Shown: piece after piece, positions 32,310-43,658 of the stretch
How positions within the stretch are numbered: the stretch's first letter is position 1
How the letters are laid out: each line of letters starts with the position of its first letter
Assembly: GCA_930367215.1 (NCBI GenBank)
Contig: OV884059.1
Coordinates: forward strand, 223,137,803 to 223,201,802
Length of the DNA: 64,000 nt
Source of the DNA: Pollenia angustigena
Taxonomy: Eukaryota > Arthropoda > Insecta > Diptera > Polleniidae
Reading direction: 5' to 3'
Translations under genes and position numbers: made by a program
The notes under the pieces: model-generated
What the model was told of the DNA's origin: nothing
The model's input: only the letters and a program-made list of their open reading frames with translations
The model's database searches: none

Positions 32310-33259
32310 TTGAAAATAAAAACGAAAGCTCAATTTGAGCGTCTCGTCAAGAGAAACTTAGAAATTGTTCGCGGAAAACACCAGTTTGGTATGATGAAAA
32401 ATTCATGTAAGCAGTTATGGGAAGAGTTTATAGTGGAGTTAAATAGTTTGGGACCACGACAAAAACTTCTTTTAACCCTTATGTGTGTGGACAGGTACCT
32501 GTGTACCTATTGCGTTTTCAAATCGAAATTTTTTATATAAGATTTTAGTCTACAATTCTACAATTTCATGAGAACTCCTAACTTTTTGTTATTATTATAT
32601 TTTCATAGGTGTTTATATACAATATCAGTTGAAGGGGGGGGGCGTGGCATATCAATTTGCTTTTTGCACCCTTAATAGGGTGAATAGGTACCTGGGTACC
32701 TGTATACGTTTTATATTACAAATTTTTTTTTGGGGTGTAGGATTTTAAAAAATATATGAAAAGGAGAAAACCAGAGTAAAATTCTAATATTATATCATTA
32801 ACCATCGATTTTTTGTACAATACAAGACAAAAAATTAGATTTCTCATACAATTTGCATGAAGGTACCCAGGTACCTATCCACCCTATAGAAGGTGTTTTT
32901 TTTCCACACACATAAGGGTTAAACACTTATAATCTTCTTAGTCTAATTATAATATTCTTGGCACAGGTTTGGATACACTACAAGGCAAGTATAAAGAAAA
33001 AACTTGCCAAAAATAAAAGAAACACTCAAGCGACGGGGGAGGGCTATCACAAGAAGTTTCATTAAATAGCCTTAAGGATACTGTTTCGCAGCTCTTGTAT
33101 TGCAAGTCCGGCCAAGTATTTGGTGTTGAAAATATTGCACCATCAAGTGACAATTTTACTGAGTCAGTTTTACCAATAATACAGCCAGAAGATTCGCCAA
33201 CAGCTACCCCAACCAGCAGAGGAACTCATCCGGCACAAGAAAGTTTCGTTACTTATTAG
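32310..33259 (+). pseudogene. Myb/SANT-like DNA-binding protein of a Harbinger-like element
   Basis: Exon 1 begins at Met 32310 and reads KTKAQFERLVKRNLEIVRGK, then KQLWEEFIVELNSLGP. This is the first two helices of the Myb/SANT-like (zeste-type) domain found in the accessory protein of PIF/Harbinger transposons, with the conserved LW and ELNSLGP. The third helix is in exon 2: after an intron-like stretch ending TTCTTGGCACAG (32955-32966) comes VWIHYKASIKKKLAKNKR. One frameshift later the C-terminal part (LLYCKSGQVFGVENIAPSSD) ends at TAG 33257. A 443-bp TTAA-flanked MITE sits in the intron or at exon 1's end. The protein normally binds element ends and helps bring the transposase to the nucleus. 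No transposase gene is present, and the frameshift makes this copy non-functional. Confidence 0.65.
32476..32918. mobile_element. TTAA-flanked (piggyBac-type) MITE
   Basis: The ends CCCTTATGTGTGTGG and CCACACACATAAGGG are inverted and bordered by TTAA at 32472-32475 and 32919-32922. The homologous position in Harbinger-like copy 1 has one uninterrupted TTTAAAC site, an empty-site confirmation. The interior is rich in GGTACCTGGGTACC-like palindromes. TTAA and a CCC start are the piggyBac hallmark. Confidence 0.8.
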
Positions 33260-33328
33260 GAATTCTTACTTGGCACTGGAAAGTTCAAGAGGGTTGGACT
33301 AATCACGAATTTGACTTCTTGTATGTAG

Positions 33329-34034
33329 TAAAGAGCTGCAAGAATACATTCATTTGTTTATTACACACAAGCATTCCAATATTCATTCAAATATTTAAAT
33401 AGTTAAAGAGTGGTTTACAGAGTTTAAGAGTTAAAATAGAAAAGAGAGTGTAGTCTGTGTTTTACTTTATCATAACAAAGGCACACATTCTATTCACTCT
33501 TTTTCTTTGAATATTTATTTACTCAATTTGCAAATGCAAACACACGCAAGTATATGGTAACAGTTAGACTGTGTGCAAGAAATACTACATAGTAAAATTA
33601 GTACTTATGTTTATTCTCATTACAAATATATCTCTATTAAACAGAATTTGGAACAAAAATAATAAAAATTGGATTCAAATTATATTAAAAAGGACTTTAA
33701 AATTCTTGCGTTTTACGTTTTCGATTTCCATAACAAAAGTTACTAGTAATAATATTAATGTATTCATGTAATGAGTAAAACATTCAAATAATATTATATT
33801 CGAAACTTATACACATTTTATTATGTCTGTTTTATTTGAATGTGGTAGTATTTTTTTCTGTTTAAATACAGTTGTTTTCTTTTCTCTTTCGCCTTGTGTG
33901 TTCATTCATTTGTTTTTTTAACATAAAATGTAAAGCACTGCGTACTTAAATCGTTTGTTGTATTTAACTTTACCTACTTAAAAAACAAATGAATGTATTC
34001 ATATGCCTTTTAAATGTAGTCATGCAGACCTTTA
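33329..34034. mobile_element. hAT-type MITE with empty site in copy 1
   Basis: GTATGTAG occurs at 33321-33328 and 34035-34042. The element ends TAAAGAGCTGCAAGAATACA and, reversed, TAAAGGTCTGCATGACTACA. A further inner inverted match is AACAAATGAATGTATTCAT. Harbinger-like copy 1 reads straight through (TTGTACGTAACGCATC). The 706-bp interior has no transposase. Confidence 0.8.
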
Positions 34035-34440
34035 GTATGTAGAGCATTCATACAAGAGTTTTCTTTTTCATCAACATAAATAAATTGACACTAATATCAA
34101 TTATAAATACTTTTTATTCAACACAACAATTAGAAATACTTTTAGTTTAAAAAATTATTTAATTTTATAAAATTTTCACTTGTCAAACGTTATATTTAAA
34201 GTTGGCAAATCGATATTTTAAGTTGGCAACTTTAAAGCAAACTCAACTAAAAACAGCTGAGTATCACAATACCTAAAATGAGTTTGGTTGTGCATAAGTT
34301 GGGTTGACTCCAACACGACCAAACTGAGTTGAGTGGAGAACCGCAATAGGGGCATAAGTTACGTTGAAACGGACAGGGAAAGATGGAGATTCTATGTAAA
34401 TAGCTTATGTTCCTGATGGAATACGCTTATAAATAAATAT

Positions 34441-35811
34441 CGGCAGTCTTTGATTTCCCTGTCAAAGTTATAACTTCCGATTCGCAATACAATAAATGTG
34501 TGCCAATAATTTTTTTAAATTTTCTGCAACCATATGGCATGTGTGGACTTATTTTACAATACAACATTTTGTAGTCTGGACAATTAAAAAAATTTGTGCA
34601 GAGTTATAAAAACTTTGTAGTAATCATAATATTGTTGAACATTTTCTTCCAGAAATGCTTTCTCTGCGTTTGAAAGGACTTATAAAGCTCTTACAGTCCG
34701 ATTATAACCATAACCCTCTCTTACTTTTTCCTTATTTTATATACTTTTTAAGATGCATTAAAAGTTTTCATTTTAAACCATGACTGTAACAAAAAACGAC
34801 GTAAACTGTTACTTACTTGGCTTATTGCTGTAGAACAAAAAAAGTCAACACAAGACCACAAAATCAAATTGAAGTTAAAACTGAAAGAAAAACTTTGCAT
34901 ACTTTAAGGAAAAACAGTGCAATGTTTGCATTGAAAACCCAACAATGAGTTTGTTAGAGAGTCTCTCTCTCTACCTACTCTTTGAAAACAAATATAAAGC
35001 GTAAAGAAACTAAAGCATACTTAAAGGGTATTATTAAGAAATAATAACGTAATTTATAAGCAGAACTAGATAACAAGAAATCATTTTTTCTTATTAAAAA
35101 ATCAATTTAAAACGAAAATTGTTTGGCAAAGTGATTCAAAAAAACAAAAAAAAAAAAAACAATCAATCTTTGAAATTATGAACTCATTTTGAGTTGATTT
35201 TTTTTAATGATAAATTATAGTTGCTGTTTTCTCATTGCCATATTTATGAATTTTTCAAGAAAATAAAACACTTAAGTAAATTACTCAAGTCCCTGCTACT
35301 GGCTGTCATTTATCCTTAAAGGTATTTTAGTTTTCATTAAATATATTTTCTATTTAGTTTTCATTAAATCGAACATTTTTGTAGTCTCATCGATAATTTT
35401 ATAAATACTTATTTTGCATGTCAATCACCATTTAGATTGTTTACTTGTTCTTGTTTTTCTTTTTTCAATATTTGCACAGAAAGGAAGAATGGAAGAAAGT
35501 CTAGAGCAAACATGACATGAATTTCTTACGGTTTCAGCTAACGCGAGTGTTTGAAAAAGTTGCTTTTCTATTTTATTAAAGTTGAAAATGATATAAAACA
35601 AATATATTGCAGAGATACATTTCTACTTGAAATTTTGCAAAGTTGTTACAAGGATGTGAAATACACCTAAACCAGTTTTTACACGGTAGATACGTTCCAG
35701 CCAAAACCGTGCAAACAAAAATCGTGTAAAACGGGCACCTAGTTTACATACATACATGTATGTATGTGTATATGTGAACTAAAAAAAATTAAAAATTGCT
35801 TACTACTTCTA
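34441..35811. other. AT-rich spacer, nothing recognised
   Basis: No inverted repeats, coding pattern or RNA gene could be supported in this 1.4 kb. Confidence 0.4.
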
Positions 35812-36716
35812 TCGGGTGATTTTTTAGCTATTATCTTTTTGCAACACTGGCTTAAACAGCTGACGCACGTTTCGTGTTTTGTTTCACTGTCAAACATCTT
35901 CAGTTTGGTCTATAATTTAACCATGAATCGTCTTACAAACGAACAACGCTTGCAAATTATTGAATTTTATTATCAAAATGCGTGCTCTGTTAAGAAAGTT
36001 CATCGCGCGCTTCTTCCATTTTAGACGAAGCTCATTTTTGGTTCAATGGGTACGTTAATAAGCAGAATTGTCGATTTTGGAGTGAAGATCAGCCAGAAGC
36101 ATTGCAAGAGCTACCAATGCATCCAGAAAAAGTCAGAGTTTGGTGCGGTTTATGGACTGGTGGCATCATTGGACCGTACTTCTTTAATGATGATGCGAAT
36201 CGTAACGTAACTGTGAATGGCGAGCGCTACCGTGAGATGATATCCCACCCAAAATGCAAGAGCTTGACTTGCATGACATTTGGTTTCAACATGCCACACA
36301 GCACGCTTAACAATGGACTTATTGAGAGGCGAGATCGGTGAATATTTTACTTCACGTTCGGGACCGGTCAATTGGCCGCCTAGATCGTGCGATTTAACGC
36401 CTTTGGACTATTTTTTGTGGGGCTATGTTAAAGCTCATGTCTATACACACATGCCCGCTTCAATTGACGCATTGGAAGACAACATTGAAGCATTTATTGA
36501 TGAGAAACCGGCCGAAATGTTGGAAAGAGTATGCCAAAATTGGACTAAGCGGATGGACCATTTGAGGCGCAGTCACGGTCAACATTTGCATGAAATAATC
36601 TTCAAACATTAAATTATATGGACCGTACTGTCGATTTAAATTAAAGATTTCATGAATTTTTCTGAATTTTATGTGTTTTTTTTAAACTTTCCTATAGCTC
36701 TTAAAAAATCACCCAT
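35812..36716 (+). mobile_element. DD41D mariner-like element, internally deleted (copy 2)
   Basis: The ends TCGGGTGATTTTTTAGC and TTAAAAAATCACCCA are flanked by TA. It is collinear with copy 1 (16180-17051) and lacks the same middle part of the transposase. Confidence 0.8.
35923..36612 (+). pseudogene. DD41D mariner transposase, deleted, second Asp lost
   Basis: It starts at Met 35923 with the same HTH as copy 1. After HRALLPF a stop and a deletion lead to LDEAHFWFNGYVNKQNCRFW (first Asp kept). The segment with MHPEKVRVWCGLW and GPYFFNDDANRNVTVNGERY is intact. Near 36250 a short deletion shifts the frame, and about 13 bp are missing at the FQQDGATCHTA block, so the second catalytic Asp is gone. 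From 36280 a clean frame covers the rest, with PPRSCDLTPLDYFLWGYVK (third Asp) and a C-terminus ending HEIIFKH and TAA at 36610. The two copies complement each other's gaps except for the shared internal deletion, so neither can make transposase. Confidence 0.75.
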
Positions 36717-36904
36717 TACAAGGAAAGAATTATTTACAAAATCACCAGAAAATATGGCTTGAGGTTAGAAAATTATATGTTCTTTATATATATATATATA
36801 TATGTATGGCTTGGTTAAAGGAACATTTTTCTTTATTTAAGAAAATTTTACTTTAAACGAAGGAAATAATTTAGAATCATGAAATTATTTTGGATTTTCT
36901 TGCA

Positions 36905-37072
36905 GTGTTCGACAAAAAACACTTAATATCGCTCCTTAGTGTTCTGTTTGGTAGATTTGTGGAAAACACAAATGCTCAAAGTGTTTGTGTAGAAAGTCTT
37001 TTAAAAAATAACGTTTCCCTGTTTGTCATCTTTCGAACACAAAAATAATACTTTTACTTTGTTCAGAATATA
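36905..37072. repeat. Partial copy of the hAT-type MITE at 37707
   Basis: CAGTGTTCGACAAAAAACAC through TTTGTCATCTTTCGAACACA matches about the first 165 bp of the element at 37707-38245, then stops. Confidence 0.6.
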
Positions 37073-37244
37073 TTAACCCTTAAACACTAATTTGAAGGAG
37101 TAATTTTTGTCCTTTTTTTACTTCCCCACAAGAGTAAACTAAAACGGCAATTTAGAGGGTTAAAATGTTCCACGAATATTCACTGCACCAAATTTCACTA
37201 GGTTTCTTCTAAAAAAAAAAAAAAAAATGTGCAATTTATGTTAA

Positions 37245-38430
37245 ACGGGTTTTCGAAATTTCAGCCATTGAAATTTTTGAATTTATTGAAAATGCTTTTG
37301 GTATAAGTCAAAATATATACAATGTACTTCTGAGATAAAATACTATTTCAGATGTCTTTAGAAGAATTGTATGGCGATTCTTTTCATAGCATGTATTAAC
37401 CCTCTTACACTAATTTTAAGGGGTCAGTTTTGTCTTTTTTTTAACTGCCACACAAAAGTACACTAAAACGGCACTTTAGATGGTTAAAATGTTCGACGAA
37501 TATTTTCTGCATCAAATTTCACTAGGGGTCTTCTAAGACCGAAAAACCGTGCAATGTATGTAAAACGGGTTTTCAAAAACTTCAAAAGTTTCAAGGCCAG
37601 AATTTCGAAAATCCGATTTAAATTCATTGCAGGATTTTTTGTCTTAGAAGACCCCTAGTGACATTTGGTGCAGAAAATATTCGTCGAATATTTTAACCCT
37701 CTAAAGCAGTGTTCGAAAATAAACACTAAATATCGTTTCTTTATGTTCGGTTCGGTAGATTTGTGGAAAACACAAACGCTAATAGTGTTTGTGTAGAAAA
37801 TCATTAAAAAAATAACGTTTCCCTGTTAGTCACCTTTCGAACACAAAAATATTACTGTTTTTATCAAACTCAACAAAAGATGTGAACATTTAATTCCGTT
37901 CGGTTTTTTTTGAAAATGCACAAACTTCAATGTGTTCGGTTCGGCTCGTTAATGTTCGTCCCTTTTGGCTGGTAAAAAAAACCAAAAATTTTGTACAAAA
38001 ACAAAATACACACACGAAAAAAACGTTATAAAACATTAAAATATAATGTTTGTCTACAGTATCACTACAATTGTTCTGTTTTTTAACGAAGAACAGAACA
38101 TTGTATAATGTTCGGTTCTTTCTTGAAAATAGTTACGAACGGTATTAAGGGTTGTGTATGTCTACACAATCACTAAAAAAATAGATATCGTTCTTGGGTG
38201 TGTGAGCCGAACGTTAAATAATGTACTGTTTATTTTCGAACACTGCTCTAAAGTGTATACTTTTGTGTGCAATTTAAAAAAGGGCATAAATGGCCCCTTT
38301 AAATGAGTGTTAGAGGGTTAATGTATTCTAAGCAAAGAATCGCCATACAATTCTACTGAAGACATCTGAAGTAGTATTTTAGCTCAGTAGTAGATTTAGT
38401 ATACTTTTTTTTTGACTTATACCAAGCGCC
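37245..38430. mobile_element. Large palindromic element interrupted by a hAT-type MITE
   Basis: The left arm (about 37297-37590) and right arm (about 37625-37706 plus 38246-38430) are reverse complements. Matching pairs include GAATTGTATGGCGATTCTTT/AAAGAATCGCCATACAATTC, CTTTAGAAG-type and CACTAGGGGTCTTCTAAGAC/GTCTTAGAAGACCCCTAGTG. A diverged repetition of part of the left arm lies at 37075-37230. Confidence 0.65.
37707..38245. mobile_element. hAT-type MITE, perfect 8-bp duplication
   Basis: The ends CAGTGTTCGAAAATAAACA and TGTTTATTTTCGAACACTG are flanked by CTCTAAAG at 37699-37706 and 38246-38253. It is 539 bp with no transposase. It splits the palindromic element around it. Confidence 0.85.
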
Positions 38431-38469
38431 TTTGCAAAAAATTCAAAAACTTAAGGGGCCGATATTTCG

Positions 38470-39060
38470 GGAACCCGAGATAACTTTTGAAAACCCTTTG
38501 GCAGATTTGCTCTGCCATAGTCTAGTTTCATTTTGCGTTGCAAGTATTGAGGCTGTTTTTTTTTTTTGCTGCACAGTGTAATAAGCAAACGTAAAAATTA
38601 AGTTTATAATTCGATTCGTTAACACAAGAAAATCTGCTTTCGGTGTAGACTGGCAACTTATTGTTATAAACCATCGGTTCAATATTTATTTTACTTTTAA
38701 TTATTACAGAAATTTTGTTTAAGCAAATATTATAAAAAAAAAAAATCTAATTTATAAATCCTTTGGCTAACAAAAGAAACTTCGTTAAATATGGTCAACA
38801 TCAAAACAGGAAGCGGATGTAAAATTGTGAAAAACAAGAAATAATATAAAGTTGGCGTTTTATTTAGATAGGAGAATATAGCCAACTTAATTCTTTATCC
38901 CACACATTTTAAATGTGCACATAAAAAAATAAAATTAAAAGGACATAGAAAAACTGAATTTTTTATGAAAACAAAAAAATAAAAATCAACATGTTTCTTT
39001 CGAAACTTTTAAAATGAAATTAGTAAAAATTAAATAAATTAATTTAATATATTTTTTATT
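38470..39060. other. AT-rich spacer
   Basis: Nothing recognised. The 79-codon minus-strand frame at 38443-38682 has no domain-like features. Confidence 0.4.
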
Positions 39061-39304
39061 ACTTTTTATACCCTTCACCGAAGGTAAAAGGGTATATATA
39101 ACTTTGTCATTCCGTTTGTTATTTCTACAATATTGATCCTACACCCTATAAAGTAGATATATTCTGGGTCCTTATGAAAAGCGAAGTTCAAATCCGGTTG
39201 TCCGTCTGTCCGTCTGTCTGTTGAAATGGGTTTTCCGAAGCCCCCAGATATGATGGGAGCTTCGTTGGGGTATCTTTCTGTCAGGTATTCTTATTATAAT
39301 TTTG

Positions 39305-40870
39305 CTATTGAAATTCAGCCAGATCGGTCCACAAATGGCTGAGATATGAGCAAAAAACCACGACTACCTCTAATTTTTCCCAAAAATCCCTTGTGGTTGT
39401 TGTATTTTTATTACTTTTTGCTGTATAACTGGGGAACGGCAAAAGCCAAAGTTTCCAAATTAGGTACACACATTTAGGTTGCCAATACACACCATTCTAC
39501 AAAATGTGGGCGGGATTGGAGAAGTGGGCGTGGTACCTCCCGTACAAAAAAAATTAAAAATTTTATAAAAACCTAAATTTTAAGGCTGCCATATGTCTTA
39601 TGGATATGATTTATATACCAAAATATCGGAAATTTTTAGTAGAATATATTTTACATAAGACTCGGGAAAATCGGTTCAGACACAAAAAAGTTATGGCAAA
39701 AATAAAATTTTTATTAAAATACCCACTTTCGGGAACCATAGATCTCCCCGAGTCCAAACTTTATAACTAAAGTAAATGGTAAATTTCTTCTTTAACACGT
39801 CGGTATATAAATCTGCCAAATCGGTTAAAAAATGGCTGAGTTATGAGCAAAAAACCACGACTACCTCTATTTTTTTAAAAAAATCCATTGTTGTTGTTGT
39901 ATTTTTATTACTTTTTGCTGTATATCTGGTGAACGGAAAAAGCCAAAGTTTCCAAATTAGGTACACACAATAAGGTTGTCAATACACACCATTCTACAAA
40001 ATGTGGGCGGGATTGGAGAAGTGGGCGTGGTACCTCCCGTAGAAAAAATATCAAAAACTTCATAAAAACCTGAATTTGTGCACTGCTATATGACCGATGG
40101 TTACACCTTATATATCAAAAGACCGGAAATCTTTAGTAGAAAATATTTTCTGAAAATTTCGGAAAAATCGGTTCAGATGCAAAAAAGTTATGGCCAAAAT
40201 AAAATTTTTTTTTATTAAAATACCCACTTTCGGGAACCATAGATCTCCCCGAGTCCAAGCTTTATAACTAAAGTAAACGGTAAATTTCTTCTTTAACACG
40301 TCGGTATATAAATCTGCCAAATCGGTTAAAAAATGGCTGAGTTATGAGCAAAAAACCACGACTACCACTATTTTTTTAAAAAAATCCATTGTTGTTGTTG
40401 TATTTTTATTACTTTTTGCTGTATATCTGGTGAACGGAAAAAGCCAAAGTTTCCAAATTAGGTACACACAATAAGGTTGTCAATACACACCATTCTACAA
40501 AATGTGGGCGGGATTGGAGAAGTGGGCGTGGTACCTCCCGTAGAAAAAATATCAAAAACTTCATAAAAACCTGAATTTGTGCACTGCTATATGACCGATG
40601 GTTACACCTTATATATCAAAAGACCGGAAATCTTTAGTAGAAAATATTTTCTGAAAATTTCGGAAAACTCGGTTCAGATGCAAAAAAGTTATGGCCAAAA
40701 TAAAATTTTTTTTTATTAAAATATCCATTTTTGGGAATCATAGATCTTCCCGAGTCCAAACTTTTTAAGTCAAGTAAATTTCTTCCTAAGCACGTCGGTA
40801 TTTAAATCTTTCAAATCGGTTTAAAAATGGCTAAGTTATGATCAAAATACTGCAATCCCAAAAATTATTT
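39305..40870 (+). repeat. Array of about 500-bp units in the Helentron-like element
   Basis: Landmark CTGTATA(A/T)CTGG falls at 39421, 39918 and 40419 (spacing 497 and 501). Each unit holds GTGGGCGGGATTGGAGAAGT and TCGGTTCAGA(C/T)(A/G)CAAAAAA segments. Units 2 and 3 are almost identical to each other; unit 1 is more diverged, pointing to a recent duplication. Confidence 0.75.
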
Positions 40871-41364
40871 TTTTTATACCCTTCACCGAAGGTAAAAGGG
40901 TATATATAACTTTGTCATTCCGTTTGTAATTTCTACAATATTGATCCTACACTTTATAAAGTAGATATATTCTGGGTCCTTATGAGAAGCGAAGTTCAAA
41001 TCCGGTTGTCCGTCTCTTCCCCCCACTTCACATTTGTTTACATATACTAGCATAACTCTCAATATGATTTTCGTTATCATCCTTCTATACTATTTCATCT
41101 ATTTAACCAAATTATTTTAACAAATCGAAACTAGGAATTTTTGTGTTTTTTTGCTACTTAAAAACTCCCCAAAATGATAAAAGAAAACAAACACGCATAC
41201 TTACATGCCACAAACTATTTTGGTGAATATGTTTCCATATTTCAGTTCTCAACTCAAATAAATTTTATGGTTTACAACTTTGCTATTGTGGTGAACAAAA
41301 GTAATTACAACCCTACACAGTGAACATAAAACGGGCCATATTTCATTTTAATGATATTCAAACA

Positions 41365-41430
41365 ACGTTCCTTCATAGTTTAGTTGTCTAGGGGGTTAAG
41401 TTAGAAACTGTGAGTTCTCTGGTTCGAATC
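41365..41430 (+). repeat. Possible tRNA-like promoter relic
   Basis: TAGTTGTCTAGGGGGTTAAG followed about 30 bases later by TGGTTCGAATCTGG resembles A-box and B-box spacing. The acceptor stem does not pair, so this is not a functional tRNA. It may be a SINE head or chance. Confidence 0.25.
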
Positions 41431-42503
41431 TGGTTTTTTTAAAAGAAAATTTTTTTTTTAATTTTTATTTTTTTATGTTCTAAACACGATTTAAAAAAAT
41501 ATTTACCAGTTTTCGCTTTTTAAATTTAATTTATAATGGAGTTTAAAGTATTATAATTATGTATGTATACATATTTAAAAATTATTTAGTTTTTGTCTAG
41601 TTGCTCTGTATTCTGCTTCCAAAATGGTGAAGGGTATATAAGATTCGGCACAGCCGAATATAGCACTCTTACTTGTTTAAATTTAAAAGAGAAGTGCTAC
41701 GTGCATAAGGAATACACTCCTTGTTACCTGGACTGGATTAATTATTATTTTTTTAAGTTTTATTAAAAAACTCATCTGAAACGAATTTTTTCTCAGTTTT
41801 GTTTTATCCTTAGAAAATAAACTTTATTTTTTTTTATCCTCAGTTATTCCTCAGAAACAAAAGTCATTTTTTTTTGCTTAGAAAACAGTAATATTTAAAT
41901 TAAATAAAATATATAGAAAGCAAGTTAGAGTGCTATATGCGGCTGTGCCGCATCTTTGATGCCCTCCACCGACAGATAGGATATTTCAGCAGTGGGCTTT
42001 ATAGCGGACCGGTGGTAAATGATGGGCAGATCTTAATGAAAGTTGACAGTGTGATTTCTAGTTATAAATAACCTGCACGGACCAAAAGTTATTGCAATAG
42101 CTTTAACACTTTAGGCGTAGTAAAGTGTTATTTGAGAGTGGTTCTTATATGGGGCCTATGGTTAATTATAAACCGATCTTCACGATATTTGTGGTATGAT
42201 TTCTTGTAACATAGAGCGAATTTGTGCAAAATCACATATGTGTTCGGTCACTATTTTTGCTAGTTTTTGTAGCAAAATTATCAATTTCTTAGAGTGATTG
42301 TTCCACATTTTTATTTATAACTCTTATCCTACTGAACCGATTTTGCTGGATTTCAATCACAAACTGCTTAGGAGGTTAAGAAACACGTTGACACCTGTTT
42401 GAGGGCTCACTGGGTTGTGGGATGGTTTGTCAGTCTGCTGTCGGCCTTTTTGTTCCGATGCTGTCTCCAAAACAAACACACTTTTTTACGTATTTTTGTT
42501 ATT

Positions 42504-43658
42504 CACCCCTATTATGAAAGTCGACACAAGTCGACGGCACCTGAACATTAATGGTATTTTCTGAGTCGTTGTTGAAAATAATCGATTACTTTTGACAGTC
42601 AAGTGATATTTTCTAAGGCGCTTTTAAGTCGACGTCGAGTAGTATTGTCCCCGTTTTAGTCGACAGGAAATTTTGTGACGACTCAAATGAAAGTGAAAGA
42701 AATTTTAAATGAAATGTTAACATATTTATTGAATACGTTTGAAATAAAAAATGCAAATTTAAAAAAAGTTATGGGCACAATTTTTATTAGTAAATTTAAC
42801 GTTAAAATTCGGAAACATTTGCAAAGATAGCGAAAATTTGCGAACATTTTTAATATATAACGAAAGCCCTAAAACTATAAGAAATGGCAAAAATGTTGAT
42901 AAAATTGCAAAGTTAGCGGAAATTCGCAAAAAATTGCTAACAGCTACATGATAGCCAAGTCTTATATTTATTAAAAATCGTTAAAGCTGTAAAGAATCAG
43001 AAAACTTTTAGGAAAAAGTTGCTGCTATCGCGAGCATGGCTAAAATAAGCAAAAATTGCAAACTTTGAAACAAACCCTTAAATTGGTTTGAAATCGCTAA
43101 ATCGGCGAAAAAACAAAATGTCGGGAAGTTATAAAAATATATCAAACAAGCCATAAAATTGATTAAAAGTCCCTTAAACTGAAAGGAATGGCAAAAATTC
43201 GGTGAAAATTGCTAAATTAACGAAAATTCGCAAAAATTTTCTAACAGCGGCATGAAAGAAAAGTCTTATATGTATTTATTAATAAACGTTAAAGCTATAA
43301 AGAATCAGAAAACTTACAGTAAAAATATCTTTTATCAAAAACATGCCAAAAATTCGCGAAAAAAATTCAAAATTGGAAACAAACTCTACACTTTATTTTG
43401 AAAAGCTAAATCGGTTAAAAAATATGTCGTAAAATAGCATAAATAGCGTTAAAAAGTGAGTGAAGAACAAAAAAAAAAAAAAAAAAAAAAACAATTGGAG
43501 ATGGGATTTTTTTTGTCAAATTTTCGATAACTAATCGACGTCGACACAACATTCTTATAAAATACCAAATTAACGTCGAAGTGATGTAGTCGTCGCCTTG
43601 ATGTGACAACAATTAAAAATAAATGTCGACGTCGACAACGCCTTACATTATAGGGGTG
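42504..43658. mobile_element. Foldback element with CACCCCTATTATG ends
   Basis: CACCCCTATTATGAAAGTCG and GACAACGCCTTACATTATAGGGGTG (read as inverted ends CACCCCTATAATG) enclose subterminal clusters of GTCGACGTCGAC-like palindromes. The interior has AT-rich GCGAAAATT/AAATCG phrases and an A-run at about 43470-43490. Confidence 0.6.

Larger units (their letters stand above)
31997..34354 (+). mobile_element. PIF/Harbinger-like element, copy 2, with two later insertions
   Basis: The ends TGCCCCTATTGCGGTTCTCC and GGAGAACCGCAATAGGGGCA are flanked by TAA (31994-31996 and 34355-34357). Removing the two insertions and their duplications (443+4 and 706+8 bp) leaves about 1.2 kb, collinear with copy 1. 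It interrupts the RTE remnant. Confidence 0.85.
30884..34440 (+). pseudogene. RTE-like non-LTR reverse transcriptase remnant, split by a Harbinger-like insertion
   Basis: Translation gives reverse-transcriptase blocks in order with frameshifts: EQVGFKHNLSCVDQIN (30920), TFVDFEKAFDSINRN (31015), FKTISGVKQGCLLSPIIF (31170), then a position where the catalytic YADD should be but only NSDNIVMFA can be read (31320). Post-RT blocks follow: FCYRGSNI (31490), LLYGVETWLV (31665) and NRCLRNILKICWPRKIT (31730). A last piece, ETDRERWRFYVNSLCS, appears at 34370 beyond the insertion 31997-34354, showing that the Harbinger-like element landed in the reading frame. The blocks match, domain for domain, the open frame at 63413-64000. 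RTE-clade assignment is from this pattern; the product would prime reverse transcription at a nicked target. Confidence 0.7.
39064..41685 (+). mobile_element. Helentron-associated (DINE-1-like) element(s)
   Basis: The left end TATACCCTTCACCGAAGG with a nearby TATAACTTTGTCATTCCGTT, CTATAAAGTAGATATATTCT and a GTCY core occurs at 39064 and again at 40877. One right end, GGTGAAGGGTATATAAG followed by the hairpin TTCGGCACAGCCGAA and ACTCTTACTTGTTT, is at 41630-41685. The subterminal inverted pair TATACCCTTCACC/GGTGAAGGGTATA and the 3' hairpin are the DINE-1/Helentron architecture. It is most simply read as a truncated copy followed by a nearly complete one. Confidence 0.65.

Noticed and set aside
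32310..32540. Intact host Myb/SANT gene
   Set aside because: It lies between Harbinger-type ends with TAA duplications, is frameshifted in exon 2, and has a sister copy in another element.
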